A DNA stretch of 62,875 nucleotides from contig JABGQC010000003.1 in the NCBI GenBank assembly GCA_018644675.1, positions 1-62,875 on the forward strand, given 5' to 3'. This document shows, in pieces, positions 1 to 10,509 of this stretch (position 1 is the stretch's first letter; each line of letters begins with the position of its first letter). Origin of the DNA: Candidatus Thioglobus sp. Its GTDB lineage: Bacteria; Pseudomonadota; Gammaproteobacteria; PS1; Pseudothioglobaceae. Position numbers and translations under genes: made by a program. The notes beneath the pieces were generated by a model. The model did no database searches, was not told where the DNA came from, and saw only the letters and a list, made by a program, of their open reading frames with translations.

Positions 1-2
1 TT

Positions 3-539
3 ATTCTGCTGGTGCCTCATTTTGGTTGTTGGGAGATTACTGGTCGGGTGTTATCAATTGAGACGCCGACTACCTTTTTGTACAAGCCACTTAGAAAGGC
101 TAAGCAAGAAGCGCTACTCATTAAAAACAGACAAAAGCAAGGTTTGACAATGGCGAGTGCGGATAAAAAAGGCGTCATTAAATTGCAGCGTGCTATTAAA
201 AACAAAGAGTTAATTGGCATCTTGCCAGACCAAGATCCAGGTGAAGAGGGGAGTGTGTTAGCGCCATTTTTTGGCACAAATGCGAGAAGTATGACGCTGT
301 TAGTTAAGTTAGCCCGAAAAAATAATGCCAAAGTCCTACTCACTTGGGCATTCAGACTACCTAAAGGAAAAGGCTATGAGCTTAATCTTCAACCAGTTGA
401 TATTCTTTCTGAACAAGGCTCAATTGAAGCAGATGTAGCTTTAATGAATCAAGTTATAGAAGATTTAGTCAAAACTCAGCCTGAGCAGTATTTGTGGAAT
501 TACAAGCGCTTTAAATCCGTAGTTGATTATTCGTCGTAA
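3..539 (+). CDS. Lipid A biosynthesis acyltransferase, LpxL/HtrB family (5' end outside window)
   Basis: This is the C-terminal part of an inner-membrane lipid A secondary acyltransferase, which moves an acyl chain from acyl-ACP to a Kdo-lipid A precursor. The reading frame is open to the left edge, so the gene is cut by the window. The first residues carry the family catalytic motif HX4E (PHFGCWE), followed later by the conserved DQDPGEEGS segment. LpxL, LpxM and LpxP paralogues cannot be told apart from this fragment. It ends 62 bp before cysE. Confidence 0.85.
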   Translation: MLLVPHFGCWEITGRVLSIETPTTFLYKPLRKAKQEALLIKNRQKQGLTMASADKKGVIKLQRAIKNKELIGILPDQDPGEEGSVLAPFFGTNARSMTLLVKLARKNNAKVLLTWAFRLPKGKGYELNLQPVDILSEQGSIEADVALMNQVIEDLVKTQPEQYLWNYKRFKSVVDYSS

Positions 540-589
540 GTGGTGTTTATAACGATTATTGAGTAATTAAGTTTATTAGTAATTTATGA

Positions 590-595
590 TATAAT
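590..595 (+). promoter_or_regulatory. -10 box very close to the cysE start (possible leaderless transcript)
   Basis: A perfect TATAAT lies only six bases before the cysE ATG, and no Shine-Dalgarno sequence precedes that ATG. Transcription would start at or next to the start codon. No good -35 box is seen at standard spacing. This is inference from sequence only. Confidence 0.4.
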
Positions 596-601
596 TTTGC
601 C

Positions 602-1300
602 ATGAGATTTATAGAAGACATTCAAAGCGTTTTTAATCGCGATCCAGCAGCTCGAAATACCTTTGAGGTAATTACTTGTTATTCTGGGGTTCAAGCGATG
701 TTGTTTTATCGGCTAACGCACCGCTTATGGCTATTAAAACTAAAATGGTTGGCTCGTTTTATTTCTATGTTGTCACGCTGGTTTACCGGTATTGAAATTC
801 ACCCGGGCGCTACTATTGGCAGGCGTTTTTTTATTGATCATGGCATGGGTGTGGTGATTGGAGAAACTGCTGAAATTGGTGACGATGTTACTTTGTATCA
901 TGGTGTTACTTTAGGTGGAACATCTTGGCAAAAAGGTAAGCGCCATCCTACTTTGGGCAATAACGTGGTGATTGGTGCTGGTGCTAAAATTTTGGGCCCG
1001 ATCACCTTAGGTGATCACGTAAGAGTTGGCTCAAACTCTGTGGTAGTGAAATCAATTGAAGCGGAGAAAACTGTTGTTGGTGTGCCTGGACGTGTGCTAA
1101 AAGATAAAACTGTTAAGTCAGAACATTTTGATTCTTATGCAGTAGGCGGCAGTGAAGATGACCCAACAATTAAGGCGATTAACTCTATCTTAAAGCATTT
1201 GCATGATGTTGATTCCCAGCTGCATAAAGTCTCTAAAGAGCTCAATATTAAAGATCAAAAAGATAGCTCTGTTAATGGCCTGGAGATAGAGAGTAAATAA
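602..1300 (+). CDS. cysE: Serine O-acetyltransferase
   Basis: CysE acetylates L-serine with acetyl-CoA to give O-acetylserine, the carbon skeleton for cysteine synthesis. The 232-residue protein begins with the family's RxDPAARN-type helix. It then shows left-handed beta-helix hexapeptide repeats from about residue 64 to 165, with the catalytic Asp79-His80 (FIDHG) and His115 (KRHP). It is the short form, lacking roughly 40 N-terminal residues of the E. coli enzyme. Its place just before the isc operon fits cysteine being the sulfur donor for IscS. The C-terminal tail (residues 180-232) is hydrophilic. Confidence 0.95.
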   Translation: MRFIEDIQSVFNRDPAARNTFEVITCYSGVQAMLFYRLTHRLWLLKLKWLARFISMLSRWFTGIEIHPGATIGRRFFIDHGMGVVIGETAEIGDDVTLYHGVTLGGTSWQKGKRHPTLGNNVVIGAGAKILGPITLGDHVRVGSNSVVVKSIEAEKTVVGVPGRVLKDKTVKSEHFDSYAVGGSEDDPTIKAINSILKHLHDVDSQLHKVSKELNIKDQKDSSVNGLEIESK

Positions 1301-1325
1301 CCTTATCTTGGAAAAGGTTTTTTAC

Positions 1326-1355
1326 TTGACTAAAAAGCTAGGTTAAGCGTATAAT
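1326..1355 (+). promoter_or_regulatory. Predicted sigma-70 promoter of the isc operon
   Basis: TTGACT (1326-1331) and TATAAT (1350-1355) are 18 bp apart and lie 33 bp upstream of iscR. In relatives, IscR with its cluster represses its own promoter by binding across this region. The bases after TTGACT partly resemble a type 1 IscR site, but the match is imperfect. Confidence 0.6.
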
Positions 1356-1388
1356 GAGTGTCTATTTATTTTCTGATAAGAGGTCGAT

Positions 1389-1811
1389 ATGCAATTAACC
1401 ACAAAAGGTCGTTACGCAGTTACAGCGATGTTAGATTTAGCATCTAACGATACTGGTAGGCCCATTACTTTGGATATAATCTCTCAAAGACAAAATATTT
1501 CTTTGTCTTATTTGGAGCAGTTATTTGCCAAACTTCGTCGTGCAGAATTAGTTAAAAGTGTGCGTGGCCCTGGCGGCGGCTACTTACTTAATATTGAGGC
1601 AAAAAATATTAACCTGACTCAAATTATTGAGGCAGTGGATGAAAATATTGACCTTCGTAGATGTGCTGGTACTACAGGTTGTCATGATGGAAAGCAGTGT
1701 ATTTCACACAGATTATGGTGTGAGGTTAGTAGTCAAATTAGAGGTTTTTTAAGCTCTAAAACATTACAAATGGTTATTGATGACCAACAACAAAATATAG
1801 GAATTTTATAA
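1389..1811 (+). CDS. iscR: Fe-S cluster-sensing transcriptional regulator IscR
   Basis: IscR is an Rrf2-family winged-helix regulator that carries a [2Fe-2S] cluster and controls Fe-S assembly genes. The 140-residue protein has the N-terminal helix-turn-helix (about residues 1-65, with GPGGGY in the wing). The ligand set Cys92, Cys98, Cys104 and His107 has the same numbering as E. coli IscR. It is the first gene of the operon and ends two bases before iscS, which indicates translational coupling. Confidence 0.96.
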   Translation: MQLTTKGRYAVTAMLDLASNDTGRPITLDIISQRQNISLSYLEQLFAKLRRAELVKSVRGPGGGYLLNIEAKNINLTQIIEAVDENIDLRRCAGTTGCHDGKQCISHRLWCEVSSQIRGFLSSKTLQMVIDDQQQNIGIL

Positions 1812-1813
1812 GT

Positions 1814-3028
1814 ATGACCACGCCAATTTATATGGATTATTCGGCTACTACGCCGGTAGACACCCGTGTCGCTAAAAAAATGATGCAATATTTAACCATG
1901 GATGGTGATTTCGGCAATCCTGCATCGAATTCGCATTATTATGGCTGGCAAGCGGATGAAGCTGTTAAAAAAGCACGCCAGCAGGTGGCTGATTTAATTG
2001 GTGCCGATTCAAAAGAGATTGTGTGGACTTCAGGCGCAACTGAATCTAACAATCTGGCTATCAAGGGTATTGCTCATTTTTATCATAAAAAGGGTAAACA
2101 TATTATTACCCTTAAGACCGAACACAAGGCTGTGCTTGACACTTGTCGACAGCTTGAGCGTGAAGGCTATGAGGTAGACTATCTTGATCCGATGCCCAAT
2201 GGCTTGTTAGATATTAACGTCTTAAAAGCAGCCATGCGTGAGGATACAATTTTGGTATCAATTATGCATGTTAATAATGAAATTGGGGTGATTCAAGATA
2301 TTGAAACTATTGGTAACTTATGTCGTGAAAACAAAATTTTCTTCCATGTGGATGCGGCCCAATCTGCGGGTAAAGTGGCGATTGATCTAAGTGTATTGCC
2401 AGTTGATTTAATGAGTTTTTCGGCACATAAAATCTACGGTCCAAAGGGTATGGGTGCATTATATGTTCAGCGTAAGCCACGTATTCGCTTAGAAGCGCAA
2501 ATGCACGGTGGTGGGCATGAGCGTGGTATGCGTTCAGGCACACTAGCAACACATCAAATTGTTGGTATGGGCGAGGCTTTTGCCATTGCAAATGCTGAGA
2601 TGCTTGAGGAAAATACCAAAATTAGAACTTTGCGTGATCGTCTACTGGCTGGTTTTGACGGCATGGAAGAGGTGGTGATTAATGGTGACATGGAGTCACG
2701 TATTCCAGGCAATCTTAACATCAGTTTTAACTATGTAGAGGGTGAGTCTTTGATGATGGCAATTAGTGATATTGCCGTTTCAAGTGGATCTGCCTGTACC
2801 TCAGCTAGCTTAGAGCCATCGTACGTATTGCGCGCCTTAGGCTTATCGGATGAATTGGCACATTCTTCAATTAGATTTACCATTGGTCGTTATACCACCG
2901 AGCAAGATGTTGATAAAGCTATTGATTTGGTACGTGATAAAGTTCAAAAATTACGTGATTTATCTCCGCTTTGGGATATGTTCAAAGAGGGCATTGATAT
3001 TAGTAAAGTTGAGTGGTCAGCGCACTAG
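1814..3028 (+). CDS. iscS: Cysteine desulfurase IscS
   Basis: IscS is a PLP enzyme that removes sulfur from cysteine as an enzyme persulfide. It feeds IscU and also TusA and thiolation pathways. The protein has 404 residues, the length of E. coli IscS. The PLP lysine is Lys206 in [12 protein letters not shown], and the persulfide cysteine is Cys328 in SSGSACTS. It is likely also the donor for TusA-like proteins such as the one at 12.9-13.2 kb, though that is inference. Confidence 0.97.
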   Translation: MTTPIYMDYSATTPVDTRVAKKMMQYLTMDGDFGNPASNSHYYGWQADEAVKKARQQVADLIGADSKEIVWTSGATESNNLAIKGIAHFYHKKGKHIITLKTEHKAVLDTCRQLEREGYEVDYLDPMPNGLLDINVLKAAMREDTILVSIMHVNNEIGVIQDIETIGNLCRENKIFFHVDAAQSAGKVAIDLSVLPVDLMSFSAHKIYGPKGMGALYVQRKPRIRLEAQMHGGGHERGMRSGTLATHQIVGMGEAFAIANAEMLEENTKIRTLRDRLLAGFDGMEEVVINGDMESRIPGNLNISFNYVEGESLMMAISDIAVSSGSACTSASLEPSYVLRALGLSDELAHSSIRFTIGRYTTEQDVDKAIDLVRDKVQKLRDLSPLWDMFKEGIDISKVEWSAH

Positions 3029-3104
3029 ATTACACAAAAAATACAAGAGTTAGACTTTCCTAAAAGGGTTAGAATAACTAACAATAAGAACAAGGAGAAA
3101 TAAC

Positions 3105-3482
3105 ATGGCATACGGCGAAAAGGTAATGGATCATTATGAAAATCCACGTAACGTTGGTGTACTTGATAAAGATGCAAAAAATGTGGGTACTGGCATGGTT
3201 GGTGCACCCGCTTGTGGCGACGTTATGCGTTTGCAAATTCAAGTCAATGATGACGGTATCATTGAAGAGGCTAAGTTTAAAACTTATGGTTGTGGTTCAG
3301 CGATCGCTTCTAGTTCACTATTAACCGAATGGGTAAAAGGCAAGACTCTAGACGAAGCAGCTGAAATTAAAAATACAGATTTGGCTGAAGAGCTGGCATT
3401 ACCACCAGTTAAGGTGCATTGTTCAGTGCTTGCCGAAGACGCCATTAAAGCGGCTATTAACGATATTAAAAGCAAAGCATAG
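3105..3482 (+). CDS. iscU: Fe-S cluster scaffold IscU
   Basis: IscU is the scaffold on which [2Fe-2S] clusters are built from IscS sulfur. The 125-residue protein keeps the ligands Cys37, Asp39, Cys63 and Cys106, and the HscA recognition motif LPPVK at residues 99-103. A strong Shine-Dalgarno (AAGGAG) precedes the ATG. The 76-bp gap after iscS holds a short possible stem, GTTAG-AATAA-CTAAC, of unknown meaning. Confidence 0.97.
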   Translation: MAYGEKVMDHYENPRNVGVLDKDAKNVGTGMVGAPACGDVMRLQIQVNDDGIIEEAKFKTYGCGSAIASSSLLTEWVKGKTLDEAAEIKNTDLAEELALPPVKVHCSVLAEDAIKAAINDIKSKA

Positions 3483-3488
3483 TTAACA

Positions 3489-3812
3489 ATGTCCATCACC
3501 CTAACAGACACAGCTGCTAAGCGCGTTGTTGATTTTTTAGCCAATCGAGGATCTGGTATTGGCATTCGCCTAAGCGTACAAACTACAGGTTGTTCTGGTT
3601 TAGGCTACAACATGGAGTTTGTTGATAGTGCTAATGAGGACGATACGGTATTTAAAGATAACGGCGTTCAGGTAATTATTGATGCTAAAAGCCTTATCTA
3701 TCTTGATGGTACTGAGGTGGACTATGTTAAAGAAGGTTTGAATGAGGGGTTTGAATTTAACAACCCTAATGCTAAGGCCGAGTGCGGTTGCGGTGAGTCC
3801 TTTACCGTATAA
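3489..3812 (+). CDS. iscA: A-type Fe-S carrier IscA
   Basis: IscA carries iron or Fe-S clusters from the scaffold to target proteins. The 107-residue protein has the three conserved cysteines Cys35 (TTGCSG), Cys99 and Cys101 (ECGCGESF). It lies six bases after iscU inside the isc operon, which separates it from ErpA or SufA paralogues. Confidence 0.95.
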   Translation: MSITLTDTAAKRVVDFLANRGSGIGIRLSVQTTGCSGLGYNMEFVDSANEDDTVFKDNGVQVIIDAKSLIYLDGTEVDYVKEGLNEGFEFNNPNAKAECGCGESFTV

Positions 3813-3838
3813 AAACATATATTACTAAAACACAGTTT

Positions 3839-4354
3839 ATGCAAAATTATTTCGAATTATTTTCATTAACACCGAATTTTGATATCGATACAAATCAGCT
3901 GGAGTCAGCTTATCAGCATCAGGTGGCAAGGTTTCATCCTGATAATTTTGCTACTGGTAGTGATAAAGAAAAAAATCATGCCTTACAAAATACAGCGTTA
4001 ATCAACAGCGCTTATGACACCTTAAAATCTGCACTTTTACGTGCTACTTATCTTTTAGAATTAGACGGTATAAATGCGTTTGATGAAAAAGACACCCAGA
4101 TGGATGTGGATTTTTTAATGTCACAAATAGAGTTAAGAGAGGCTTTAGAGGGTATTGAGCTTAGCAAAGATGAGTTAGACTTGGATGACTTTATCGAACA
4201 AATTTCTGAAAAAATTAAAAACAATATCAAGCGCATTAGCAATATTTTTGAATCTACAAAAGATAAAGAGCAAATAAAGAATTCGGTTAGAGAATTAAAA
4301 TTCTATGAGCAGCTTAATATTCACGCAAAACAGCTTATGGACGAGTGGATGTAA
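3839..4354 (+). CDS. hscB: Fe-S assembly co-chaperone HscB
   Basis: HscB is the J-domain co-chaperone that brings IscU to HscA and stimulates its ATPase. The J-domain HPD motif is at residues 33-35, and the C-terminal three-helix IscU-binding domain spans about residues 85-171. The protein has 171 residues, as usual for the family. The gene ends three bases before hscA. Confidence 0.93.
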   Translation: MQNYFELFSLTPNFDIDTNQLESAYQHQVARFHPDNFATGSDKEKNHALQNTALINSAYDTLKSALLRATYLLELDGINAFDEKDTQMDVDFLMSQIELREALEGIELSKDELDLDDFIEQISEKIKNNIKRISNIFESTKDKEQIKNSVRELKFYEQLNIHAKQLMDEWM

Positions 4355-4357
4355 AAC

Positions 4358-6202
4358 ATGGCATTATTACAAATATCAGAGCCAGGACAGTCTAGCGCTC
4401 CCCACCAACACAAACTAGCCATTGGCATAGATTTGGGAACCACAAACTCTTTAGTAGCTTCAGTAAAAAGCGGAAAAAGTGTTATTTTAACGGATGAAAA
4501 CAACCAGGCTATCTTGCCATCGGTTGTACACTGTGGCAAAGACAATAAGCTGACTGTAGGTTGTGATGCCTGTCCTTATGCCAAAACAGATCCAACCAAT
4601 ACCATTGTGTCAGTTAAGCGCTTTATGGGGCTTGGCTATAAAGAGGTTAGTGCATTTAAAAATTGCCCATATACATTGGTTGAAAATGCCAATAATGTAT
4701 TGTTTCATACTGCCATGGGCGATCTATCAGCGGTTGAAATCTCTAGTACTATCCTTAGCTCCTTAAAACAGCGCGCTGAAAAAGCACTAGAAGGTGATTT
4801 GGCTGGTGCGGTGATCACCGTACCAGCATATTTTAACGATGCTCAGCGTCAAGCTACTAAAGATGCGGCTACCTTAGCAGGGCTTAATACCTTAAGGCTT
4901 TTAAATGAGCCGACAGCAGCTGCAGTTGCTTATGGATTGGAATCGGGCGAAGAGGGTGTGCATGCTATTTATGACTTGGGCGGCGGCACTTTTGATATTT
5001 CAATTTTAAGTTTTAGCCAGGGTGTTTTTAAAGTACTGGCCACCGGAGGTGACTCCACTTTGGGTGGGGATGATTTCGATCAATTAATTATCGATGATTG
5101 TATTGAAAAAATGGGTGTTAGTGAGCTAACTCCAACTCAAATGCAAAAAATTAAGCAATTTGCACGTGCCGCCAAAGAAACTCTAAGCACTCAAGGGTTT
5201 GCAAAATTTGACTGCATTGAGACGCCTTACGAAATTACCCGTGAAAAATTTGATGAACTTTCAAGTAAGTTAATCAAGCGAACATTGCTATTAACCAAGC
5301 GAGCGCTTAGAGATGCAGATACAGCGCTAAGCGACGTTAAAGATATTATTATGGTTGGCGGTTCAACTCGTATGCCATTGGTAAGAAGCATGGTGGGGGA
5401 TCTATTCAACAAGCCGGTACTATGCTCAATAAATCCAGATGAGGTAGTGGCTAAAGGCGCTGCTATTCAGGCTAATATTTTGGCTGGGAATAAGTCAGCG
5501 GGCGATATGCTATTACTTGATGTGTTGCCATTGTCATTGGGTCTTGAAACCATGGGTGGTCTGGTTGAGAAAGTTGTGCATCGTAACACCACCATTCCCA
5601 TTACACGCGCACAAGAATTTACCACCTTTAAAGATGGTCAAACTGCCATGAGTATTCATGTTTTACAAGGTGAGCGAGAGCTGGTTAAAGATTGTCGCTC
5701 ATTAGGACGTTTTGATTTAACCGGTATTCCACCAATGGTTGCAGGCAATGCGCGTATTCGTGTTGAGTTTCAAGTGGATGCTGATGGTCTGTTATCTGTT
5801 AGTGCGACCGAGCAAATCTCCGGGGTTAAGGCTGAAGTGCTTATTAAGCCGTCATACGGCTTATCTGACGGCCAAATGGAGCAAATGCTGAAGGATTCTA
5901 TTTTATTTGCCAAATCAGACATCCAGGCTCGACAGCTTCATGAAATTCAAGTGGAAGCAAGTAGAACGCTTGAAGCCATTGACTCGGCACTTATTAAAGA
6001 CAAAGCTATGCTCAATGCTCAAATGCTTGAAAATATTCTCAATGCCAGATCTGAGCTTGATGCCGTAAAGCAAGATTCACAAGAAAAAATTATCAAAAAT
6101 AAAATCGATAACCTTGAAAAGGTGTGTGCTGGCTTTGTGGAAATGCGGATGAACAGCTCTGTTATGAAAGCCATGCAAGGCCACAGCGTCGACGAATTTT
6201 AA
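4358..6202 (+). CDS. hscA: Fe-S assembly chaperone HscA (Hsp70 family)
   Basis: HscA is the specialised Hsp70 that binds the LPPVK loop of IscU and drives cluster transfer with ATP. The 614-residue protein has the actin-like ATPase domain (phosphate loop [11 protein letters not shown] near residue 24, then YDLGGGTFD). The substrate-binding domain follows from about residue 390. The shorter length and operon position separate it from DnaK. ATG is four bases from the hscB stop. Confidence 0.96.
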   Translation: MALLQISEPGQSSAPHQHKLAIGIDLGTTNSLVASVKSGKSVILTDENNQAILPSVVHCGKDNKLTVGCDACPYAKTDPTNTIVSVKRFMGLGYKEVSAFKNCPYTLVENANNVLFHTAMGDLSAVEISSTILSSLKQRAEKALEGDLAGAVITVPAYFNDAQRQATKDAATLAGLNTLRLLNEPTAAAVAYGLESGEEGVHAIYDLGGGTFDISILSFSQGVFKVLATGGDSTLGGDDFDQLIIDDCIEKMGVSELTPTQMQKIKQFARAAKETLSTQGFAKFDCIETPYEITREKFDELSSKLIKRTLLLTKRALRDADTALSDVKDIIMVGGSTRMPLVRSMVGDLFNKPVLCSINPDEVVAKGAAIQANILAGNKSAGDMLLLDVLPLSLGLETMGGLVEKVVHRNTTIPITRAQEFTTFKDGQTAMSIHVLQGERELVKDCRSLGRFDLTGIPPMVAGNARIRVEFQVDADGLLSVSATEQISGVKAEVLIKPSYGLSDGQMEQMLKDSILFAKSDIQARQLHEIQVEASRTLEAIDSALIKDKAMLNAQMLENILNARSELDAVKQDSQEKIIKNKIDNLEKVCAGFVEMRMNSSVMKAMQGHSVDEF

Positions 6203-6228
6203 CCCATTATATAAATTAGGAAAATAAC

Positions 6229-6567
6229 ATGCCACAAATAATCATCTTACCTCATCATGAATTATGCCCTGAAGGTATTGTTATTGAAGCGCAAGCAGGA
6301 GAGACGGTTTGCAGTGCTATGCTGGCAAACGATGTTGAAATTGAGCACGCCTGTGAAATGTCAAATGCCTGCACAACATGCCATATCTACGTGCGTGAAG
6401 GCTTTGATTCGCTGGCTGAGTCAGACGAAACAGAAGACGATATGCTTGATAAGGCATGGGGTCTAGATCCGGATTCGCGCTTGTCTTGCCAATCAGTTCT
6501 GGGTGATACAGACCTGGTGGTGGAGATTCCAAAGTATACGATCAATCAAGTATCTGAAAACCATTAA
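6229..6567 (+). CDS. fdx: ISC-type [2Fe-2S] ferredoxin
   Basis: This ferredoxin supplies electrons for Fe-S cluster assembly. The 112-residue protein has the adrenodoxin-type ligands Cys42, Cys48, Cys51 and Cys87 with the acidic EDDMLD stretch between them. It is the last recognisable isc gene. No iscX follows, unlike in E. coli. Confidence 0.95.
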   Translation: MPQIIILPHHELCPEGIVIEAQAGETVCSAMLANDVEIEHACEMSNACTTCHIYVREGFDSLAESDETEDDMLDKAWGLDPDSRLSCQSVLGDTDLVVEIPKYTINQVSENH

Positions 6568-6593
6568 GCTTAAATTTTATTGATATTTAAGCT
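6567..6593 (+). terminator. Possible weak terminator after fdx
   Basis: AGCTTAAAT and ATTTAAGCT form a 9-bp, AT-rich stem with a nine-base loop just after the fdx stop codon. There is no clean T-run, so termination would be weak. Confidence 0.35.
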
Positions 6594-6659
6594 GTTTATC
6601 AAATATAAACGCCCAGCTAGAGAAGATAAATTTTCCTTGTAAAATAAAAAACTTCTTTT

Positions 6660-7082
6660 CTAAAATTTTAGAAATTTAGAAACAAAGCCTTCAGACTCTT
6701 CTTTGGGGCCAAATTCTGCCACTACATCCATTGGTTTTTCTTTAGAAATAAGCCACTGAGGCATAGGCGGGTGTTCACTACTGCCACAAGTTTTACCTAA
6801 GTTTTTAGGGTGAAATATCTTAACAAAAGACGGGTTTTTTAAGTCATCTGTATAGACAATGCCACAATAACGCTCGTCATGTTCTTCATCAACAATTGAC
6901 TTGATGTTTTTAATTTTTTTAACAAAGACATCGGCGCTAAGCGTCTCACTTGGCATTGTTGTTAGTGTGTCATAAATAAACCAATCATCAGGTGTATCAA
7001 TTAAATTTTGTAGTAATACGTCGCAGTCATCTAGTTGCATAACACCGATGAAACGACCTTTAAATTGTTGAAAATAGTCCAT
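6660..7082 (-). CDS. Uncharacterised 140-residue protein next to mrp
   Basis: I do not recognise a named family. The protein is soluble, acidic, without signal peptide or membrane segment. It has conserved-looking motifs EHDERYCGIVYTD and FVKIFHPKNLG-TCG, with cysteines that could be redox or metal ligands. I have a general impression that similar proteins occur in beta- and gammaproteobacterial autotrophs, but this cannot be checked here. It sits between the isc operon and mrp, downstream of mrp on the same strand but beyond a terminator, so it may be transcribed separately. Confidence 0.7.
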   Translation of the reverse strand: MDYFQQFKGRFIGVMQLDDCDVLLQNLIDTPDDWFIYDTLTTMPSETLSADVFVKKIKNIKSIVDEEHDERYCGIVYTDDLKNPSFVKIFHPKNLGKTCGSSEHPPMPQWLISKEKPMDVVAEFGPKEESEGFVSKFLKF

Positions 7083-7091
7083 AGATAAAAA

Positions 7092-7110
7092 AAAGCCTGA
7101 TTAAGGCTTT
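7092..7110 (-). terminator. Rho-independent terminator of mrp
   Basis: AAAGCCT and AGGCTTT form a stem around a five-base loop. On the minus strand the stem is followed by a run of eight T, directly downstream of mrp. Confidence 0.8.
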
Positions 7111-7143
7111 ATAGTTTACTGATTTTTAAAACTTATTAATAAG

Positions 7144-8226
7144 TTATTCAATTGTAATACTTGGGAAAGCGCTCATTGCGCGATCTTGTTGAGTAAGTTT
7201 GGCACTCACTTTTCTTGCAATTTCTTTGTAAATTTCAGCCACTTTCCCATCTGGATCTTTGGCAACCGTTGGTGTGCCTTCGTCTACATCAGTTCTGATA
7301 TCCATCTCTAATGGTAGGGCGCCTAAGAAATTAACCTGTGCATCTTTTGCCATTGATTCACCACCACCAACGCCAAAAATAGCCTCTTCATGGCCACACT
7401 TAGAACAGATATGTAGCGACATATTTTCAACAATACCCAAGATTGGAATATTGACTTTTTCAAACATTTTTAAGCCTTTTGTAGCATCGAGAAGGGCGAT
7501 GTCTTGAGGTGTTGTAACAATAATAGAGCCACTAACTGGAATCTTTTGTGACAGTGTTAGTTGTGTGTCACCCGTTCCTGGTGGTAGATCGATAATCATA
7601 TAATCAATCCCGCGCCATAACGTATCACGCAACATCTGCTCTAAAGCCTGCGTTACCATTGGACCACGCCAAATCATTGGGTTGTCTTCGTCTACCAAAT
7701 AGCCAATCGACATGCTTTGCATGCCATGGCCTAAAATTGGCAGTAACTTTCCCTCTGCTGAAGTGTCAGGCTTAAGCTTGCTTACACCTAACATTCTTGG
7801 TTGTGACGGGCCGTAAATATCTGCATCTAAAATAGCGACTTTTGCGCCTTCTGCTTGCAAGGCTAGCGCCAAATTAACAGAGGTAGTAGATTTACCAACG
7901 CCACCTTTGCCTGAGGCAACTGCAATAATATTTTTAACCTCTGAAAGAATTTCAACGCCTTTCTGGGTTGAGTACTTAACGATTTTCGTTTCTATATTAA
8001 CGCTTGAATTGTTAATACCATTTTCAGCTAAAGCATCTGTTATTTGCTTTTTAAGCTCTTCATGGTAGCCTTTTGCAGGATAATTAAGCTCAATGGTAAT
8101 TTCAACCTTATCACCATCAAAATCAATATTGTTAATTACATTAGAAGAGACGATATCTTGTTCAGTATATTTATCAATAACACTGCTTAAAATACTATTA
8201 ATGTTGTCAATGGTTAAATCTGCCAT
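7144..8226 (-). CDS. apbC: Iron-sulfur cluster carrier protein Mrp/ApbC
   Basis: This is a P-loop ATPase that carries Fe-S clusters to apoproteins. The 360-residue protein has an N-terminal MIP18/DUF59 domain (about 1-85), the deviant Walker A GKGGVGKST at 106-114 and the cluster-binding CxxC at Cys274 and Cys277. It is divergent from metG, an arrangement also found in E. coli. Its place near the isc operon groups Fe-S functions. Confidence 0.95.
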   Translation of the reverse strand: MADLTIDNINSILSSVIDKYTEQDIVSSNVINNIDFDGDKVEITIELNYPAKGYHEELKKQITDALAENGINNSSVNIETKIVKYSTQKGVEILSEVKNIIAVASGKGGVGKSTTSVNLALALQAEGAKVAILDADIYGPSQPRMLGVSKLKPDTSAEGKLLPILGHGMQSMSIGYLVDEDNPMIWRGPMVTQALEQMLRDTLWRGIDYMIIDLPPGTGDTQLTLSQKIPVSGSIIVTTPQDIALLDATKGLKMFEKVNIPILGIVENMSLHICSKCGHEEAIFGVGGGESMAKDAQVNFLGALPLEMDIRTDVDEGTPTVAKDPDGKVAEIYKEIARKVSAKLTQQDRAMSAFPSITIE

Positions 8227-8310
8227 ATTCGTGCGCCTGTATTTCAGTAAAATGATGCTATTTTATCGTATAACGATATCACGTAACCTTAATATTAACA
8301 ATACTATCCT

Positions 8311-10314
8311 ATGGCAACAAGAAAAATCCTAGTTACTTCAGCACTTCCATACGCCAATGGCGAAATTCACCTTGGGCACTTGCTTGAATATATTCAAACT
8401 GATATCTGGGTGCGCTTCCAAAAAATGATGGGTCATGAGTGTCATTATGTCTGTGCAGACGATGCACACGGTACACCAATCATGCTTAAAGCTGATGAAC
8501 TAGGCATTACACCTGAAGAGTTAATCAAAGGGGTAAGTGAGCGCCATCAAGCAGATTTTAAAGAATTCTCCATTGGTTTTAGCCAGTACCACTCGACTCA
8601 TAGTCCTGAAAACAAGGAGATTTCATCTGGTATTTACAATAAATTAAATGAGCGTGGTTTTATAAAGTCACGCACCATTTCTCAAGCATTTGACCCTGAA
8701 AAACAAATGTTTTTACCTGATCGTTTTATTCGTGGTGAATGCCCTAAGTGTGGTGCTAAAGATCAATACGGCGATAACTGTGAGGTCTGTGGCGCAACTT
8801 ATTCGCCTACTGAGCTGGTCAATGCTAAATCGGCAGTTTCCGGGGCAAAGCCAATTACCAAAGATTCAGAGCACTATTTCTTTGATTTGCCTCAGTTTGA
8901 AGATCAGCTTAAAGCCTGGACAGAAGCAGGTCACTTGCAAGTAGAAATCAGCAATAAGTTGGCAGAGTGGTTTGAGCAAGGATTGCAGCAGTGGGATATT
9001 TCTCGCGATGCACCATATTTTGGCTTTCAAATTCCTGGTGTGGAAAATAAATATTTTTATGTGTGGCTGGATGCGCCAATTGGCTATATGGCCAGTTTCA
9101 AAAAACTATGTACTGATACTGGGCTTGATTTCAACGAGTACTTTGATAAAGATTCTAAAACTGAGCTGTATCATTTTATTGGAAAGGACATTGTATATTT
9201 CCATGCACTATTTTGGCCAGCGATGCTAATGGGTTCTGATTACCGCACGCCAACAGCAATTTATGCGCACGGATTTTTAACCGTTAACGGCCAAAAAATG
9301 AGTAAATCTCGTGGCACATTTATTCAAGCTAGAACTTATCTAGATAGCCTTAATCCTGAGTGTTTACGTTATTATTATGCCTATAAGCTTTCAAGCAAAA
9401 TTGATGACATTGACCTTAACCTGCAAGATTTCAAGCAGCGAGTTAATTCTGATTTAGTAGGTAAGGTGGTGAATATTGCCTCACGATCAGCAGGATTTAT
9501 CGTTAAAAAGTTCGATAAAACACTATCTGCTTATGCGATTGAGCCTGAGCTTTACAATGAGTTTATAGCAAAAGGCGATGACATTGCCAAGCTGTATGAG
9601 GCGCGTAATTATAATCAAGCCATGCGTGAGATTATGAAACTAGCTGATAAAGCTAATCAATACATCGATGAGCACAAACCATGGCAGTTAATTAAAGAAG
9701 AGGGTAGCGAAGCACAAGTGCACGATGTCACTTCTCTGGCACTTAATTTATTTAGGGTATTAATGACTTACCTTAAGCCAGTATTGCCAGAAATGGCAAA
9801 GCAAGCGGAGGATTTTTTAAATATCGATGCGTTTAATTGGGCAGACCTTAAGCATCCGCTAACCAAGCATCAAATTAACAAATTTAAGCCATTAATGTCA
9901 CGCATTGAAGATGAACAAATCAATTCTGTTATTGAGGCTTCAAAGCAAACCACTGAGCAGCAAGAGCCTGAACAAGAAGAGGATGACAATATGATTTCAA
10001 TTAATGATTTCACTAAGATAGATTTACGAATTGCCAAAATTGTTAAAGCACAGCATGTTGAAGGCGCTGATAAGCTCTTGCAGCTCACTCTTGATATTGG
10101 TGAAGAAAAAACGCGTAATGTGTTTGCTGGAATAAAGGCACACTACAATCCAGAAGACTTGGAAGGGCGTTTAACTGTTATGGTGGCCAACCTCGCTCCA
10201 AGACAAATGAAATTTGGCTTATCTGAAGGCATGGTTCTGGCTGCAGGTAATGGCAAGTCATTACATATTTTATCGCCAGATTCTGGTGCAACACCAGGTA
10301 TGAAAATCAGTTAA
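8311..10314 (+). CDS. metG: Methionyl-tRNA synthetase
   Basis: MetG charges tRNA-Met with methionine. The 667-residue class I synthetase has the HIGH-like motif HLGH near residue 19. The zinc-binding CPKC/CEVC pair falls near residues 145-161, and KMSKS at about 329-333. The C-terminal EMAP/Trbp111-like tRNA-binding domain starts near residue 565 ([11 protein letters not shown]). The linker at about 545-560 is rich in Glu and Gln. The gene is divergent from mrp. Confidence 0.97.
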   Translation: MATRKILVTSALPYANGEIHLGHLLEYIQTDIWVRFQKMMGHECHYVCADDAHGTPIMLKADELGITPEELIKGVSERHQADFKEFSIGFSQYHSTHSPENKEISSGIYNKLNERGFIKSRTISQAFDPEKQMFLPDRFIRGECPKCGAKDQYGDNCEVCGATYSPTELVNAKSAVSGAKPITKDSEHYFFDLPQFEDQLKAWTEAGHLQVEISNKLAEWFEQGLQQWDISRDAPYFGFQIPGVENKYFYVWLDAPIGYMASFKKLCTDTGLDFNEYFDKDSKTELYHFIGKDIVYFHALFWPAMLMGSDYRTPTAIYAHGFLTVNGQKMSKSRGTFIQARTYLDSLNPECLRYYYAYKLSSKIDDIDLNLQDFKQRVNSDLVGKVVNIASRSAGFIVKKFDKTLSAYAIEPELYNEFIAKGDDIAKLYEARNYNQAMREIMKLADKANQYIDEHKPWQLIKEEGSEAQVHDVTSLALNLFRVLMTYLKPVLPEMAKQAEDFLNIDAFNWADLKHPLTKHQINKFKPLMSRIEDEQINSVIEASKQTTEQQEPEQEEDDNMISINDFTKIDLRIAKIVKAQHVEGADKLLQLTLDIGEEKTRNVFAGIKAHYNPEDLEGRLTVMVANLAPRQMKFGLSEGMVLAAGNGKSLHILSPDSGATPGMKIS

Positions 10315-10509
10315 AAATTTAGTAAATTTTTAAAACCAGTCTAATATTTACAGAAATAGACTTAAATTAACGCTAAAACAGCATTTTTAAGCCCAATATT
10401 AGCCTATTTTTGATGTTTATTTGAAAAAAAGCTAGCGCCACTGGAAAAATTTAGCAAATTCCTTAAATGACTGGTTTGATAGAGATATTAACGTAAAATA
10501 CTTCTTTCT

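Noticed and set aside
10311..10333. AT-only hairpin at the metG stop codon as a terminator
   Set aside because: The stem contains no G-C pair and there is no T-run of its own, so it is probably chance symmetry in AT-rich DNA.
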